Positions 17,327 through 27,280 of a stretch of 64,000 bases of DNA are shown piece by piece (positions within the stretch are counted from its first letter, which is position 1; the number at the start of each line of letters is the position of its first letter). The notes under the pieces are model-generated. The model made no database searches and had not been told where the DNA came from. It saw nothing but the letters and a program-made list of their open reading frames with translations. The DNA lies in the NCBI RefSeq assembly GCF_002776575.1, contig NZ_CP022548.1, positions 1,937,001 through 2,001,000 of the forward strand, in the 5' to 3' direction. The stretch comes from Sphingorhabdus sp. YGSMI21 (GTDB lineage: Bacteria > Pseudomonadota > Alphaproteobacteria > Sphingomonadales > Sphingomonadaceae). The position numbers were made by a program, and so were the translations under genes.

Positions 17327-19615
17327 ATGGCGCTTGCGCCGATGAGATTGCGCCAGCGCCTGGTTGTGGAATGGCTGGCCGTGGCCCTGCTGGCGTCCTG
17401 CATGGTAGTGGCTCTGGGCTATTGGGACAGCCTGTCGCGCTTCGACAATCTGGTCTATGACCAGCTGTCCGGCATTGATCGCCCGGACCCTTCGCCCGAC
17501 GTCCTGATCGTCGAGATCGATGAAGACAGTCTCGCCGCCTTTGGCCAGTGGCCGTGGCCGCGGCAAAGGCATGCGCAGCTGTTCGAGCAGCTGGCGACTG
17601 GCAACCCGAAGGCCATTGGTTTCGATATTTTGCTCAGCGAACCCGGCGAATCCGGAGCGGATCAGGAACTGGCGCAGGCGATGGCGGGACTCACCAACCT
17701 GTTCCTGCCGCTGCATTTCGTGTTCCCCGGCAGCAATGGTGCGGCCTATGATGTAAGACAGCCGATTGCGCCTTTCACCGAGGCTGCGACCGGACTGGGG
17801 CATGTGAATCTCGTGTTCGACACCGACGGGGTCGTTCGCCGCGCCAATCTGTGCTTCGGCGACAAGCCGTCGGGGACCGACTGGCCCCATTTGATGGAGA
17901 AGATCTATCAGGCGGTCGAGGGCAATGCCTCTCCGGCCTTTGCGCGGCTGGTCAGTTGCGACCAAAGACTGCTGATGCCCTTTGCAGAGCGGGGTGCCTA
18001 TCAGTCAATACCCTACGCCGCGCTGGCAAACGGGCAGGTCCCGTCCGCCTTCGTGCAGGACAAGATCATATTGATCGGTGCAACGGCGAACGGCATGGGC
18101 GACCAATATCCCGTCCCGCTGGGTGATGGCGGCACTCTGGCCGGGGTTGAAATCATGGCCAATCTGTACAGCACGCTTGTGCGCGATGATTTCATCCGGC
18201 CGATCTCCTTTATCCAGCAACTGCTGCTCTCGCTGTTGCCGGTCTGGATATTGCTGCTCGGTTTCTGGCGATGGCGTCCGCGGACCACGATCATTGTCTC
18301 CTTTTCCCTGATATTGACGATATTGCTGGCCAGTGCCCTGCTCATGCATTTCTCCCTCTGGTTCGCGCCGGGAACCGCCCTGCTGGGCGTTTTGATCGTA
18401 TATCCCGTCTGGGGCTGGCGTCGTTTGCAGGCGACAAGCGATTTTATGGATGGCGAACTGAAGCATTTCGGCCGCTCGAAGGTCGACATACCGATCATGC
18501 GAACGGAACTCGGGCCTGTCGATGTGATCACCGGTCAGGCGGAACAGCTGACCCATGCGATATCCCATGTCCGTGATTTGCGGCGCTTCATTAGCGATGC
18601 GCTCAGAAATCTGCCCGATCCGATGTTCATCACCGATCTTCGGGGCAAGGTGACCTTCGTCAATCGGCTGGCACAGACCGGGATGGAAGACGGGGCTCAG
18701 GATCTGGCTCTGGACGACATGCTCGACCGCTTTGTCTCGGCTGACGACTTGCAGGAGGTGAAGGATTATCTCGACCAGAAGAGCAGGCCGACAAAGCAGG
18801 ATTATGTCGAATTTACCTCAAGTGACGGCCGGATTTTCGCCATGCGGCGCGCGCCGGTCGCGTCGGACGAGGGGTTGTTGAGAGGATATATCCATTATCT
18901 GGCCGATATCACGGAAGTGGCCAATGCCGCTCAGCAGCGGGAAGAGGTGCTGCAACTGCTCTCCCATGACATGCGGGCACCACAGGCAGCGATTCTGGCG
19001 CTTCTGGACGGCAGGGAGGCCGATGAGACGACCGGCCGGATCGAGGGGCATGCGCGTCGTACCCTGGCGCTGGCGGACAATTTCGTCGGGTTGGCACGAA
19101 TCGATGCGAGCGAGTTTTCCGGCGAGGATATATTGCTCGCGGAACTGGTCGAGGAGGCCAACGACAGTCTCTGGCCCCTCGGACATGCGCGGGGCATCCG
19201 CTGCGAAGTCGATGACCAGTCGGATGGCGCCTTTGTCCATGTCGAGCCTTCAAGCCTCTACCGCTCCTTCGTCAACCTGATCGACAATGCGATCAAATAT
19301 AGCCCGGATGACGGCCTTGTAACGATAGCGATCCGGGTCACCGAACTGGACGGGGAGCCATTTGTCTCGGTTGCCATATCAGACCAGGGCGAGGGCATAT
19401 CCGAAGGGATACTCGGCCAGCTCTTCGAACGGTTCGCGAGCGATGACAGAATGGCGAATTCCTCCATAAAGGGCGCCGGCCTGGGGTTGAATTTTGTTGC
19501 CAAGGTGATCGCCAGACACGGCGGTCATATCAGGGGAGAGAACCGCCGTGATGGTGGTGCCTGCTTCACCGTGCTGTTGCCGCTGGCCCCCGATCTCGAG
19601 GATCAGGACGAGTGA
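17327..19615 (+). CDS. CHASE2-domain sensor histidine kinase
   Basis: A 762-residue membrane kinase. TM1 is near residues 12-32. A periplasmic CHASE2 domain spans about 40-280 (SPDVLIVEIDEDSLAAFGQWPWPR). Three closely packed TM helices lie at about 286-355. A PAS-like domain follows at about 425-530. The HisKA segment has the phospho-acceptor H547 (LLSHDMRAPQ), and the ATPase domain has N, G1 and G2 boxes (NLIDNAIKYS, SDQGEGIS, GAGLGLNF). It should phosphorylate the response regulator two genes upstream. A second in-frame ATG at 17342 is possible. The gap of 34 bp to the FecR gene supports one transcript. Confidence 0.9.
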   Translation: MALAPMRLRQRLVVEWLAVALLASCMVVALGYWDSLSRFDNLVYDQLSGIDRPDPSPDVLIVEIDEDSLAAFGQWPWPRQRHAQLFEQLATGNPKAIGFDILLSEPGESGADQELAQAMAGLTNLFLPLHFVFPGSNGAAYDVRQPIAPFTEAATGLGHVNLVFDTDGVVRRANLCFGDKPSGTDWPHLMEKIYQAVEGNASPAFARLVSCDQRLLMPFAERGAYQSIPYAALANGQVPSAFVQDKIILIGATANGMGDQYPVPLGDGGTLAGVEIMANLYSTLVRDDFIRPISFIQQLLLSLLPVWILLLGFWRWRPRTTIIVSFSLILTILLASALLMHFSLWFAPGTALLGVLIVYPVWGWRRLQATSDFMDGELKHFGRSKVDIPIMRTELGPVDVITGQAEQLTHAISHVRDLRRFISDALRNLPDPMFITDLRGKVTFVNRLAQTGMEDGAQDLALDDMLDRFVSADDLQEVKDYLDQKSRPTKQDYVEFTSSDGRIFAMRRAPVASDEGLLRGYIHYLADITEVANAAQQREEVLQLLSHDMRAPQAAILALLDGREADETTGRIEGHARRTLALADNFVGLARIDASEFSGEDILLAELVEEANDSLWPLGHARGIRCEVDDQSDGAFVHVEPSSLYRSFVNLIDNAIKYSPDDGLVTIAIRVTELDGEPFVSVAISDQGEGISEGILGQLFERFASDDRMANSSIKGAGLGLNFVAKVIARHGGHIRGENRRDGGACFTVLLPLAPDLEDQDE

Positions 19616-19616
19616 A

Positions 19617-20168
19617 TCACTCGACGCCCTGACGCGTGCGGACCGTGCTGCGCGGGTTACCGGTCACTTCCCTGTCGAGACCCGAGAGGGCGGACTCGAT
19701 CAGGAACGGCAGAGACTGGGCTATCGTGCCCTTGCAATGATATTCTGCAGCGCTGCCGGAATAGAGTTTTTTGCCGCGAACTTGGTCAAAAAGGCTGACC
19801 GTCAGCCGATGTTCGCGGTCCTTGCAGGACTGAAAAGTCTTCTGCTTTTTCGCTGCAGAAATTGACTGCTCGGCATTCTCGGCACCGGCATCGACCGCGA
19901 TATCGGCAGGCCGGTTGGAAAGCGCGACATGGAGCAGGATTGATGCGTCCGGAGAGGATTCATAGCCTCTTTGACTGAGCGATTTGGCGACCATATCCCG
20001 GGCCAGCGCCAGATCACGATTGGCGACAGCATCGTCGGGAGAGGTGGTGAATTTTTTCTGGGCAGGTGCAGCTATCACCTGATGCGTCTGGACACGGGTT
20101 TCTATCGGACCGGCACAGCCGGAAACCGCCACTGCGCTCGCCAATATCCATGAGAGTGATCGGATCAT
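19617..20168 (-). CDS. Putative lipoprotein, DUF4136-like
   Basis: A 183-residue lipoprotein. Basic residues and a hydrophobic stretch end in a lipobox at AVSGCAG. The mature part has the size and pattern of small outer-membrane lipoproteins of the DUF4136 type (conserved DLALARDMVAKSLSQRGYE region), but this match is loose. The start at 20168 is preferred over an in-frame ATG seven codons upstream because GGAG lies six bases before it. It is convergent with the CHASE2 kinase; the stops are adjacent. Confidence 0.6.
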   Translation of the reverse strand: MIRSLSWILASAVAVSGCAGPIETRVQTHQVIAAPAQKKFTTSPDDAVANRDLALARDMVAKSLSQRGYESSPDASILLHVALSNRPADIAVDAGAENAEQSISAAKKQKTFQSCKDREHRLTVSLFDQVRGKKLYSGSAAEYHCKGTIAQSLPFLIESALSGLDREVTGNPRSTVRTRQGVE

Positions 20169-20253
20169 CACATTCTCCGCTGATTTCATTCAATGTGAAT
20201 GGATAGTCCGCCAAGCCGGAAAAGTCACGCACATTGGCTCGCGCTTTTCGGGT

Positions 20254-20487
20254 CTATCGGGTGAGCGCGTAGTAGATCACATAGAACCAGGAGAAAAATC
20301 CGTGGATGATCGCCCAGAGGATCGACTTGTGCGTGGTGAAGCTGATGGCGATCGCCAGCGCGCTGCCGAAGCCGACACCCTTGCTGACGATCTCCTTGCG
20401 GACGTAGGTGGCTCCTCTACGCATCGGCGATTCTCCTGGCGCATAATCTTCAGGGCGCATCCGTTCCGGCTTGATCTTGTCTGCCAT
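20254..20487 (-). CDS. Small membrane protein, coupled to DAHP synthase
   Basis: A 77-residue protein with one or two hydrophobic helices in the C-terminal half (GSALAIAISFTTHKSILWAI and FFSWFYVIYYAL). The polar N-terminus contains Pro and Arg. The start codon lies two bases after the stop of the DAHP synthase gene, so it is probably translated by re-initiation. The function is unknown. Confidence 0.7.
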   Translation of the reverse strand: MADKIKPERMRPEDYAPGESPMRRGATYVRKEIVSKGVGFGSALAIAISFTTHKSILWAIIHGFFSWFYVIYYALTR

Positions 20488-20489
20488 GA

Positions 20490-21863
20490 TCAGGCGGCTT
20501 CCCGCGCCCGGTCGGACAGTTCCTGATTGAGCATTTCAGCAAGCAGGAAGGCGAGCTCCAGCGATTGTGCGGCGTTGAGACGCGGATCGCAATGCGTATG
20601 ATAGCGATCGCCGAGCGATGCATCAGTGATGGCCACGCCGCCGCCGGTGCATTCGGTCACATTCTGGCCGGTCATTTCGCAATGGATGCCGCCTGCAAAT
20701 GTACCCTCGGCCCGATGCACGGCAAAAAAGCCGCGCACTTCGCTGAGGATGCGATCGAACGGCCGCGTTTTGTAGCCGCTTTCCGCCTTGATGACATTGC
20801 CGTGCATCGGATCGCAGGACCAGATGACCGGATGGCCCGACTTTTTGACGGCCCGCACCAGAGGAGGCAGACCGCTTTCGATCTTGTCGTGACCAAAGCG
20901 CGTGATCAGCGTGATCCGGCCGGGTTCGCGCGCCGGATTGAGTGTGTCGAGCATTTTCAGCAGCGCGTCCGGTGTCAGCGACGGACCGCATTTCAGCCCG
21001 ATCGGGTTGCCGATACCACGCAGGAACTCGACATGGGCAGAACCCTCGAAACGCGTCCGGTCGCCGATCCACAGGAAATGCGCGCTGGTATCATACCAGT
21101 CGCCGGTCAGACTGTCCTGACGGGTCAGGCACTGCTCATAGGGCAGCAACAGCGCTTCGTGACTGGTGTAGAAAGAGGTCGCCTTCAGCTGCGGCACGGT
21201 GTCCGGATTGATGCCGCAGGCTTCCATGAAGGACAGGGCTTCGCCGATCCGGTCCGCCATTTCCTCGAATTTCTTCGCCCACGGGCTGCGCGCCATGAAA
21301 TCATGGGTCCAGCCGTGGACCTGCTTGAGATTGGCATAGCCGCCGGTCGAGAAAGCCCGGAGCAGGTTGAGCGTCGCCGCGGCCTGGTTATAGGCCCGGA
21401 TCATCCGCTCGGGATCCGGATCGCGGCGGTTGGCGTCAAATTCGATGCCGTTAATGATATCGCCGCGATAGCTGGGCAGCTCGACGCCATCCTGCACTTC
21501 GACATTGGAAGAACGCGGCTTGGCAAACTGGCCCGCCATCCGGCCGACCTTCACGATGGGCAGCTTTGACGCATAGGTCAGGACTACCGCCATCTGGAGG
21601 ATGACGCGGAATGTGTCGCGAATATTGTTCGGATGAAACTCTGCGAAGCTTTCCGCGCAGTCTCCGCCTTGCAGCAGAAATGCCTTGCCGGCTGCTACTT
21701 CAGCGAGGTCCTGTTTCAGACTGCGCGCTTCACCGGCAAAGACCAGCGGCGGATAGCTGCCGAGCAGCTCTTCCGTTTCCGCGAGTTTTGTGGCGTCCGG
21801 ATATTCGGGCATGTGCAGCCCTTTAAAATCCCGCCAGCTATTTGCCGTCCAATTTGTCGCCAT
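20490..21863 (-). CDS. aroG: Class II 3-deoxy-7-phosphoheptulonate synthase
   Basis: A 457-residue enzyme that condenses phosphoenolpyruvate with erythrose-4-phosphate, the first step of the shikimate pathway. The class II fold is recognisable throughout: [70 protein letters not shown] and the [15 protein letters not shown] metal and substrate region. The length fits the family. The ATG at 21863 ([10 protein letters not shown]) has GGAGCG upstream; an in-frame ATG eight codons earlier is less likely. It is co-transcribed with a small membrane protein. The symbol follows mycobacterial usage for class II enzymes. Confidence 0.93.
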   Translation of the reverse strand: MATNWTANSWRDFKGLHMPEYPDATKLAETEELLGSYPPLVFAGEARSLKQDLAEVAAGKAFLLQGGDCAESFAEFHPNNIRDTFRVILQMAVVLTYASKLPIVKVGRMAGQFAKPRSSNVEVQDGVELPSYRGDIINGIEFDANRRDPDPERMIRAYNQAAATLNLLRAFSTGGYANLKQVHGWTHDFMARSPWAKKFEEMADRIGEALSFMEACGINPDTVPQLKATSFYTSHEALLLPYEQCLTRQDSLTGDWYDTSAHFLWIGDRTRFEGSAHVEFLRGIGNPIGLKCGPSLTPDALLKMLDTLNPAREPGRITLITRFGHDKIESGLPPLVRAVKKSGHPVIWSCDPMHGNVIKAESGYKTRPFDRILSEVRGFFAVHRAEGTFAGGIHCEMTGQNVTECTGGGVAITDASLGDRYHTHCDPRLNAAQSLELAFLLAEMLNQELSDRAREAA

Positions 21864-21982
21864 TAGAGCGCTCCGCTTCATTTCCAATAAAATCGAGAGC
21901 CTTTAGGCGGGAGTCAAGGGCGATGGCAAGGGAAACCCATTGTTGGTTGCCGGCGAAACTATCGGAGAACTGCCGGTTCGGA

Positions 21983-23311
21983 CTAGCTGCCGGGTTTTTT
22001 CTTCCAGCTACCGCTGTCGCGGAACTCTGGTTTGATCTGGCTGGCATCGGGCAAGCGCTGTCCGGCATAGGCCTGATCGCCGCCTTTCGCTCTTGCCTGG
22101 GCGCTATAATCGGGTGCCTTGTAGGAGCGGGGTGCGTGTATATCGAGCGCCGGCGCAGACCGGTCATTGCGACGAGCACTGTCGGCAGCGAGCGCAGCCG
22201 CTCGCTCGGACTGGACGGCTTCCGCCTCTGCCTTGCGCCGCGCTGCCTCATAGGCTCTTTCCAGTGCAATCGGGTCGAGCGAGGGCACAGCGCCATAGTC
22301 ACGGGCGGCATCCTGGCGGCGGGTGTTCGGTACCGGTAGCGGTTCTCCGCCCCGGTATTTCTGGCTGAACGCACTGGCCTGTCCGGCATTGCCTTTCCAG
22401 CTGTAGAAGCGGTGGGCGCCGACCGTACCGAGAAAGCGCAGGCTTGGTGCCCAATAGGGGTAGACATAGCTGGCGTGATAATGGGTGGCAGTGCCGACCG
22501 TCGTGTAGCTCTTGCCGGCCAATGCTTCCGCGGCGACCTTTTTCGCGCGGTTCCAGTGGAAGCTTGCTGCCTTGCGCCGCAGCGAGCCATCGCAAGTATA
22601 GGTAAACTGGCAGCCGGTCGTCCGCTCGCTGCCCTGATAGATCACGCCGCATACTGTGCCCGGATAGCTGGGGTGGCGGACCCGGTTCAATATCACCTGT
22701 GCAACGGCGCGCTGGCCCGCATCGGGTTCCATCCCCGCTTCATAGTATATGGCCTGTGCGAGACAGTATAGCGCCCGGCTGTCATCCGTCGCCGAGCCAC
22801 GGAAAGATGTTTGCCGGATGTGATGGACTGCAGATGCCTGATCCGCTCCATTGCCGGCCACATCCGTCAGACCGTCGATGGTCCCGCTTCCCGGCGCGGC
22901 GAGCGGGTCGATGCCCAGCGCGTCATAATTTTGCGGGATCGCATAATCGGGGTCGATAAAATAGAAGGCGGAGCCGGCAAAATTCTCTTCCGCCCGCTCG
23001 ACCGGCTGCAATCGCGAATCGCTGGGTCTGTACTGCTGCGCGTCGACGCTCGATTGGGGCATGGTGGCCGGAATCAGGATCAGGCTTACAAGAAACAGCG
23101 CCGTCAAAATCCGTTCGCGGATCGATAGCCTCGCGAAGGATCTGGCCGGTTTGGCGGCTTGCGGCGACGTGCTATCCACGGCCTCCGGACGGGGTTGCGC
23201 GTCTTCCGCACCCGGATCTTTTCCAACCAGCGGTTCCGGGTGCCGGACAGCATTCCCGTAGTCGGGAATATTGCTGCTCAGAGGCGGGACATAGGGTGGA
23301 GGTACGCGCAC
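21983..23311 (-). CDS. SleB-like cell wall hydrolase
   Basis: A 442-residue protein. A proline-rich cytoplasmic N-terminus of about 70 residues precedes one TM helix at about 70-90 (ILTALFLVSLILIPA), then a disordered linker. A cell-wall hydrolase domain of the SleB/CwlJ type sits at about 185-310 (LAQAIYYEAGMEPDAGQRAV, VILNRVRHPSYPGTVCGV, TATHYHASYVYPYW). The Glu in YYEA is the expected catalytic acid. The C-terminal 130 residues are charged and probably disordered. It would cleave peptidoglycan in the periplasm. The start is a GTG at 23311 without a strong Shine-Dalgarno sequence, so the exact N-terminus is uncertain. Confidence 0.85.
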   Translation of the reverse strand: MRVPPPYVPPLSSNIPDYGNAVRHPEPLVGKDPGAEDAQPRPEAVDSTSPQAAKPARSFARLSIRERILTALFLVSLILIPATMPQSSVDAQQYRPSDSRLQPVERAEENFAGSAFYFIDPDYAIPQNYDALGIDPLAAPGSGTIDGLTDVAGNGADQASAVHHIRQTSFRGSATDDSRALYCLAQAIYYEAGMEPDAGQRAVAQVILNRVRHPSYPGTVCGVIYQGSERTTGCQFTYTCDGSLRRKAASFHWNRAKKVAAEALAGKSYTTVGTATHYHASYVYPYWAPSLRFLGTVGAHRFYSWKGNAGQASAFSQKYRGGEPLPVPNTRRQDAARDYGAVPSLDPIALERAYEAARRKAEAEAVQSERAAALAADSARRNDRSAPALDIHAPRSYKAPDYSAQARAKGGDQAYAGQRLPDASQIKPEFRDSGSWKKKPGS

Positions 23312-23430
23312 GTGCTTTTAATGCCTATTTGGCCCAAGCGGGCAGGTGTGGCGGGATATAGCCGTTTATTGCGGCTCCTGCGCGAGGCTTTAACATGCTG
23401 TTCCAACATGGGACGCGCCGGGCGTGAATA

Positions 23431-24864
23431 TTAACCGGTTAACGCCGTGTCCCGGGCCTGCCGGCGCACCAGAGATTGTGCGATCATATAGCCCGCTATG
23501 CCGAATATTATCCCGCCAATCGCCGGAGCAAGGATGATCCCGTCCAGCCCGTAATATTCGCGACCCAGCCAGAGAAAGGGGAGGAGGCCCAGCGTGTTGC
23601 GCAGCCAGTTCATCAGCGTGGACCAGCCGGGATGGCCGAGATTGTTGCAGGCGGCGTTGCTGATGAACAACATGCCGTTGAAGAAAAACAGGGGGGTCAG
23701 CAGCAGGGCGAACAGCGTGAAGACGTGTCGCCCTTGCCCGACCAGGTTGAATATGTCGCTGATCGGTCCGCTGAGCAAGTATAGGATCGGCCAGATCAGC
23801 AATGTATAGGCGAAAGCGAACAGCGTCGCCTGGCGGATCGTCGTGCGGACCCGGTCAAATTTCAGCGCGCCGAAATTCTGGCCGATAATCGGTCCGACGG
23901 CACCGGACAGCGAGAACATCAGGCAGAATGCGACCGGCACGACCCGGCCGACGACCGCAAAGCCGGCGATTACGTCATCGGGATAATCGGCAATGAAACG
24001 ATAGGAAATGAAGCCACCGATCGGCGTCGCGATATTGGTCAGGACCGCCGGCAGCAGGATCGCCATGATCGGCCGGATATCGGCGCGAAAATGGGGCATG
24101 GAGAAGCGGTCGAAGCCGCCATAATGTCTGATTATCGTGCCGACTGCGTAGAGGGCCGAGACGATTGCTGCGCAGACGCTGGCGACCGCTGCGCCATGGA
24201 TGCCCCAGTCTAGGCCGAATATGAAAATCGGGTCGAGAATCGCGTTGGTGATGCCCATGCTGAGCGTGACGTGCATCGCGCGTCGGGCAGCGCCATGGGC
24301 GCGCAAGAAACCCGAGCAGACCATGGCCGCGACGCTGAACGGCATGAACGGCGCGACGATCCGGATATAGCCGGTTGCCGCCTGGTTGGCCGCACCGTCA
24401 GCCCCGGCAAGTTCCAGGATCGCGGGGGCAAAGATGAACAGCAGGACCGCCAGAGGTACCATCATCACCATGCTGAGAACCAGGATATTGGTCAGATAGC
24501 GCCGCGCCCGGTCCGGATCGCCCTGGCCGATATGGCGGGCGGCCAGGGCGCTGGTGGCAATCATCAGGCCGATGTGGAAGGCGGTGCCGAAAAACAGGAT
24601 GGTGGCGGCAAAGCCCATTGCCGCGGTCAGCGCGCTGTTGGCAAGCTGCGCGATGTAGAACAGATCGGCGAAATCCACCAGAAATATGGTCAATATGCCA
24701 ATGCTGGCGGTCAGCGACATGGTCGTGATATGCTTCAGCGGGCTGCCGGTCAGGAATATCGCAGGTTGGGTCGTGATAATATCTGTTCCACTGCAATTCG
24801 CCCTGCCGGAACTGGCAATGGCGGAAAAGATATTTTGCCCTATAGTCTTTTGCCAAGGGGTCAA
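23431..24864 (-). CDS. MATE-family efflux transporter
   Basis: About twelve hydrophobic helices in two homologous halves, with the typical entry LTGSPLKHITTMSL and the GPIIGQNFGA segment of MATE transporters in the second half. It would export drugs or metabolites using an ion gradient. The start is unclear. An ATG at 24945 would overlap the divergent lipoprotein gene by 43 bases, while TTG at 24864 with GAGAGGAA upstream gives a more usual N-terminus. Either way the transporter core is complete. Confidence 0.9.
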   Translation of the reverse strand: MTPWQKTIGQNIFSAIASSGRANCSGTDIITTQPAIFLTGSPLKHITTMSLTASIGILTIFLVDFADLFYIAQLANSALTAAMGFAATILFFGTAFHIGLMIATSALAARHIGQGDPDRARRYLTNILVLSMVMMVPLAVLLFIFAPAILELAGADGAANQAATGYIRIVAPFMPFSVAAMVCSGFLRAHGAARRAMHVTLSMGITNAILDPIFIFGLDWGIHGAAVASVCAAIVSALYAVGTIIRHYGGFDRFSMPHFRADIRPIMAILLPAVLTNIATPIGGFISYRFIADYPDDVIAGFAVVGRVVPVAFCLMFSLSGAVGPIIGQNFGALKFDRVRTTIRQATLFAFAYTLLIWPILYLLSGPISDIFNLVGQGRHVFTLFALLLTPLFFFNGMLFISNAACNNLGHPGWSTLMNWLRNTLGLLPFLWLGREYYGLDGIILAPAIGGIIFGIAGYMIAQSLVRRQARDTALTG

Positions 24865-24902
24865 TTCCTCTCTATTGGAAAATAATCTTTGGAGAGCGTC
24901 GG

Positions 24903-26108
24903 ATGGTCTATCGAAAAGCACTGGTCGGACTGATGATCGCGACATTGGCCGGTTGTTCCGCAGCGGAGGAAGAAAGTGCGTCCTCGTCGGAAGACCGCGG
25001 CGTGTTCGAACGCCGCAATACCGCCCCCGACCCGGCCGACAATGCCCTGAGTCCGCGCAGCGCCGAGCAGGCTTATGCCCGGATCGCGCTCAATTGCATC
25101 AACAAGCAATATCCCAACAAGATCAGTCATGTCCTCAACAGCGCTGCCGACGTTGCCGAACCGGCAAAGCTGACGCCGGTGTTCTACGGCTGTTTCGACT
25201 GGCACAGCGCAGTACACGGGCACTGGTTGCTGGCCCGCCTCTGGGGACAGGATCTGGTCCCCGAAATGGACGAGGAGATTGCCGCGGCGCTGGCAGCGAA
25301 TTTCACCGCCGAAAAAATTGCCGGCGAACTGGCCTATTTCCAGGCCGCCGACCGCAAGACGTTCGAGCGGCCCTATGGCATCGCATGGTTCCTGCAACTG
25401 ACCGCCGAATTGCGCGATATCGCGAATGGCGAGGGCGGCAAGGCCGAGCAGGCAAGGCTATGGCTGGCCCGGCTGCAACCGCTGGAAGCCGTGATCGTCG
25501 GCAATATCAAGGACTGGTTGCCGAAGTTGGCCTATCCAATCCGGTTGGGGACCCACAACCAGTCCGCCTTCGCCTTTGGTCTGTTCCTAGATTGGGCCGC
25601 GCGCAGCGGTGATCGCGAACTGGCCGGTCTGGTGCGCGAGAAGGCCCTGGGTTTCCACCGGCAGGATCGCAATTGCCCGATGGCCTACGAGCCTTCGGGA
25701 GAGGATTTTCTGTCTTCCTGCCTGATGGTGGCCGATCTTATGCGACGGGTGATGACTAGCGAGGATTATGCCGACTGGCTGTCGACCTTCCTGCCGGATA
25801 TCCCCGATAACGGCAGCGATGACTGGCTGGCTGTCGGCATCGTCAACGATCCGACAGACGGCAAGCTGGTGCATCTCGATGGTCTCAACCTGTCGCGGGC
25901 GTGGGCTCTGGAAGGCATGGCTTCCGCGCTTCCAGCCAGTGATCCCCGCCGTGCGTCGCTTCTCGCTTCGGCCAGCCTGCACGGCAATTCCGGAGAGCAA
26001 GCCGTGCGGACGCCGCATTATTCCGGCAGTCACTGGCTTGCCAGTTTCGCCACCTATTGGCGCACCCGGCGGGGAATTGATGAAAACAGCAGCAATCCGG
26101 ATTCGTGA
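24903..26108 (+). CDS. DUF2891-family lipoprotein
   Basis: A 401-residue protein with a lipobox at TLAGCSA (Cys18). It has the DUF2891 hallmark PVFYGCFDWHSAVHGHW at about residue 95-111 and an alpha/alpha-toroid-like helical pattern. The His and Asp residues in that hallmark and the later GTHNQSAFAFG and HLDGLNLSRAWAL segments look like a sugar-binding or hydrolase pocket, but the function of the family is not established. It overlaps the downstream kinase gene by four bases (GTGA), and the three genes 24903-28044 form one operon. Confidence 0.85.
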   Translation: MVYRKALVGLMIATLAGCSAAEEESASSSEDRGVFERRNTAPDPADNALSPRSAEQAYARIALNCINKQYPNKISHVLNSAADVAEPAKLTPVFYGCFDWHSAVHGHWLLARLWGQDLVPEMDEEIAAALAANFTAEKIAGELAYFQAADRKTFERPYGIAWFLQLTAELRDIANGEGGKAEQARLWLARLQPLEAVIVGNIKDWLPKLAYPIRLGTHNQSAFAFGLFLDWAARSGDRELAGLVREKALGFHRQDRNCPMAYEPSGEDFLSSCLMVADLMRRVMTSEDYADWLSTFLPDIPDNGSDDWLAVGIVNDPTDGKLVHLDGLNLSRAWALEGMASALPASDPRRASLLASASLHGNSGEQAVRTPHYSGSHWLASFATYWRTRRGIDENSSNPDS

Positions 26109-27280
26109 AGCCGAATCCCTCCTTTCGACCGGCGAAAGATGCCGGGGCGCAGACACCGTCCCTGTTTAACCGGCTGTTTCCCGTCAATCGCGATCTCGCG
26201 ATCAAGTCGATATTCGGCGTCTGGTGTGCCTATTTCATCTTTGCGACCAGCCGCGTGCTATATGTAACCCAGGCCAACGCAGATGCACTCTTCGTCCAGC
26301 GTATCCTGATGACCAGCATCTGCATCACCTTCACCTGGCTGCTCTACCGGCTGCTGATTTCGGTGCGCCGCAACGGGATGGGCGCTGCCATATTCATGCT
26401 CACCGTACCGACCATGATCCTCGCCAATTATATCGCGGTCCTCGACCAGATTGTCTTTGACCATGAAGCCGCATTGTTCGACTTTGCCTATCTGCTCAAG
26501 CCGGTCGATTTCGAGTCGTTCGACTGGGCCTATGTACTGGACGAGGCGTTTACCCGATATTTCATTCTGGCCAGCTGGGGCGCGCTCTATCTGGCTCTGT
26601 CGCACAGCAAGGACGTGCAGCGAATGATGGTCCACAGCCGGCAACTGGAACGGGTGAACCGGGCGAGCGAATTGCGGGCGCTGCGCTACCAGCTCAACCC
26701 CCATTTCGTCTTCAATGCGCTCAACTCTGTCAGCAGCCTGATCATAGACCGGCAGAACGAGCAGGCGGAAAAGCTTGTCGATGATCTGGCCGACTATATG
26801 CGGGCCGTGCTGACCGGCGGCGCCCAGGACATGATCACGGTGGAGCAGGAAATTGCCCAGCAGGTTCGCTATCTGGAAATAGAACGCATGCGTTTCCCCC
26901 AGCGTCTCCATTATTTTGTCGATATCGAGCCCGCCGCGAATGACTGGAGCATTCCGGCGTTGATCATCCAGCCACTGATCGAAAATGCCGTGAAATTCGG
27001 TGTTTCCGGAGCAGACCAGCCACTCAATATCATCATCTCCGTGCGGATCGAGGGGGATCGGCTCCGGATCAGCGTGGCCAATGACGGGAGGGTGGAAATA
27101 CCGCCCGCAGAGCCATCTGAGCGAACGGCCGGGACCGGAACCGGCCTGACCAATATCCAGAGCCGCTTGCGCGCCTTGTACGGTCAGAATGCGTCGTTGC
27201 TTCTGGCCAACAGCAAGGATGGAATGGCCATTGCGACTATCGTCTTGCCCGATCCCTCCCTGATATTCGAGGATATATGA
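26105..27280 (+). CDS. LytS/YehU-type sensor histidine kinase
   Basis: A 391-residue kinase of the His_kinase (PF06580) class. There are four predicted TM helices in residues about 30-180. The H-box is RYQLNPHFVFNALNSVSSLI, and the ATPase domain has IIQPLIENAVKFG and GTGLTNIQSRL. These kinases lack a classic HisKA domain and pair with LytTR regulators, as here. The start is GTG, overlapping the previous stop. The gene also overlaps the regulator gene by four bases. Confidence 0.92.
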   Translation: MKPNPSFRPAKDAGAQTPSLFNRLFPVNRDLAIKSIFGVWCAYFIFATSRVLYVTQANADALFVQRILMTSICITFTWLLYRLLISVRRNGMGAAIFMLTVPTMILANYIAVLDQIVFDHEAALFDFAYLLKPVDFESFDWAYVLDEAFTRYFILASWGALYLALSHSKDVQRMMVHSRQLERVNRASELRALRYQLNPHFVFNALNSVSSLIIDRQNEQAEKLVDDLADYMRAVLTGGAQDMITVEQEIAQQVRYLEIERMRFPQRLHYFVDIEPAANDWSIPALIIQPLIENAVKFGVSGADQPLNIIISVRIEGDRLRISVANDGRVEIPPAEPSERTAGTGTGLTNIQSRLRALYGQNASLLLANSKDGMAIATIVLPDPSLIFEDI

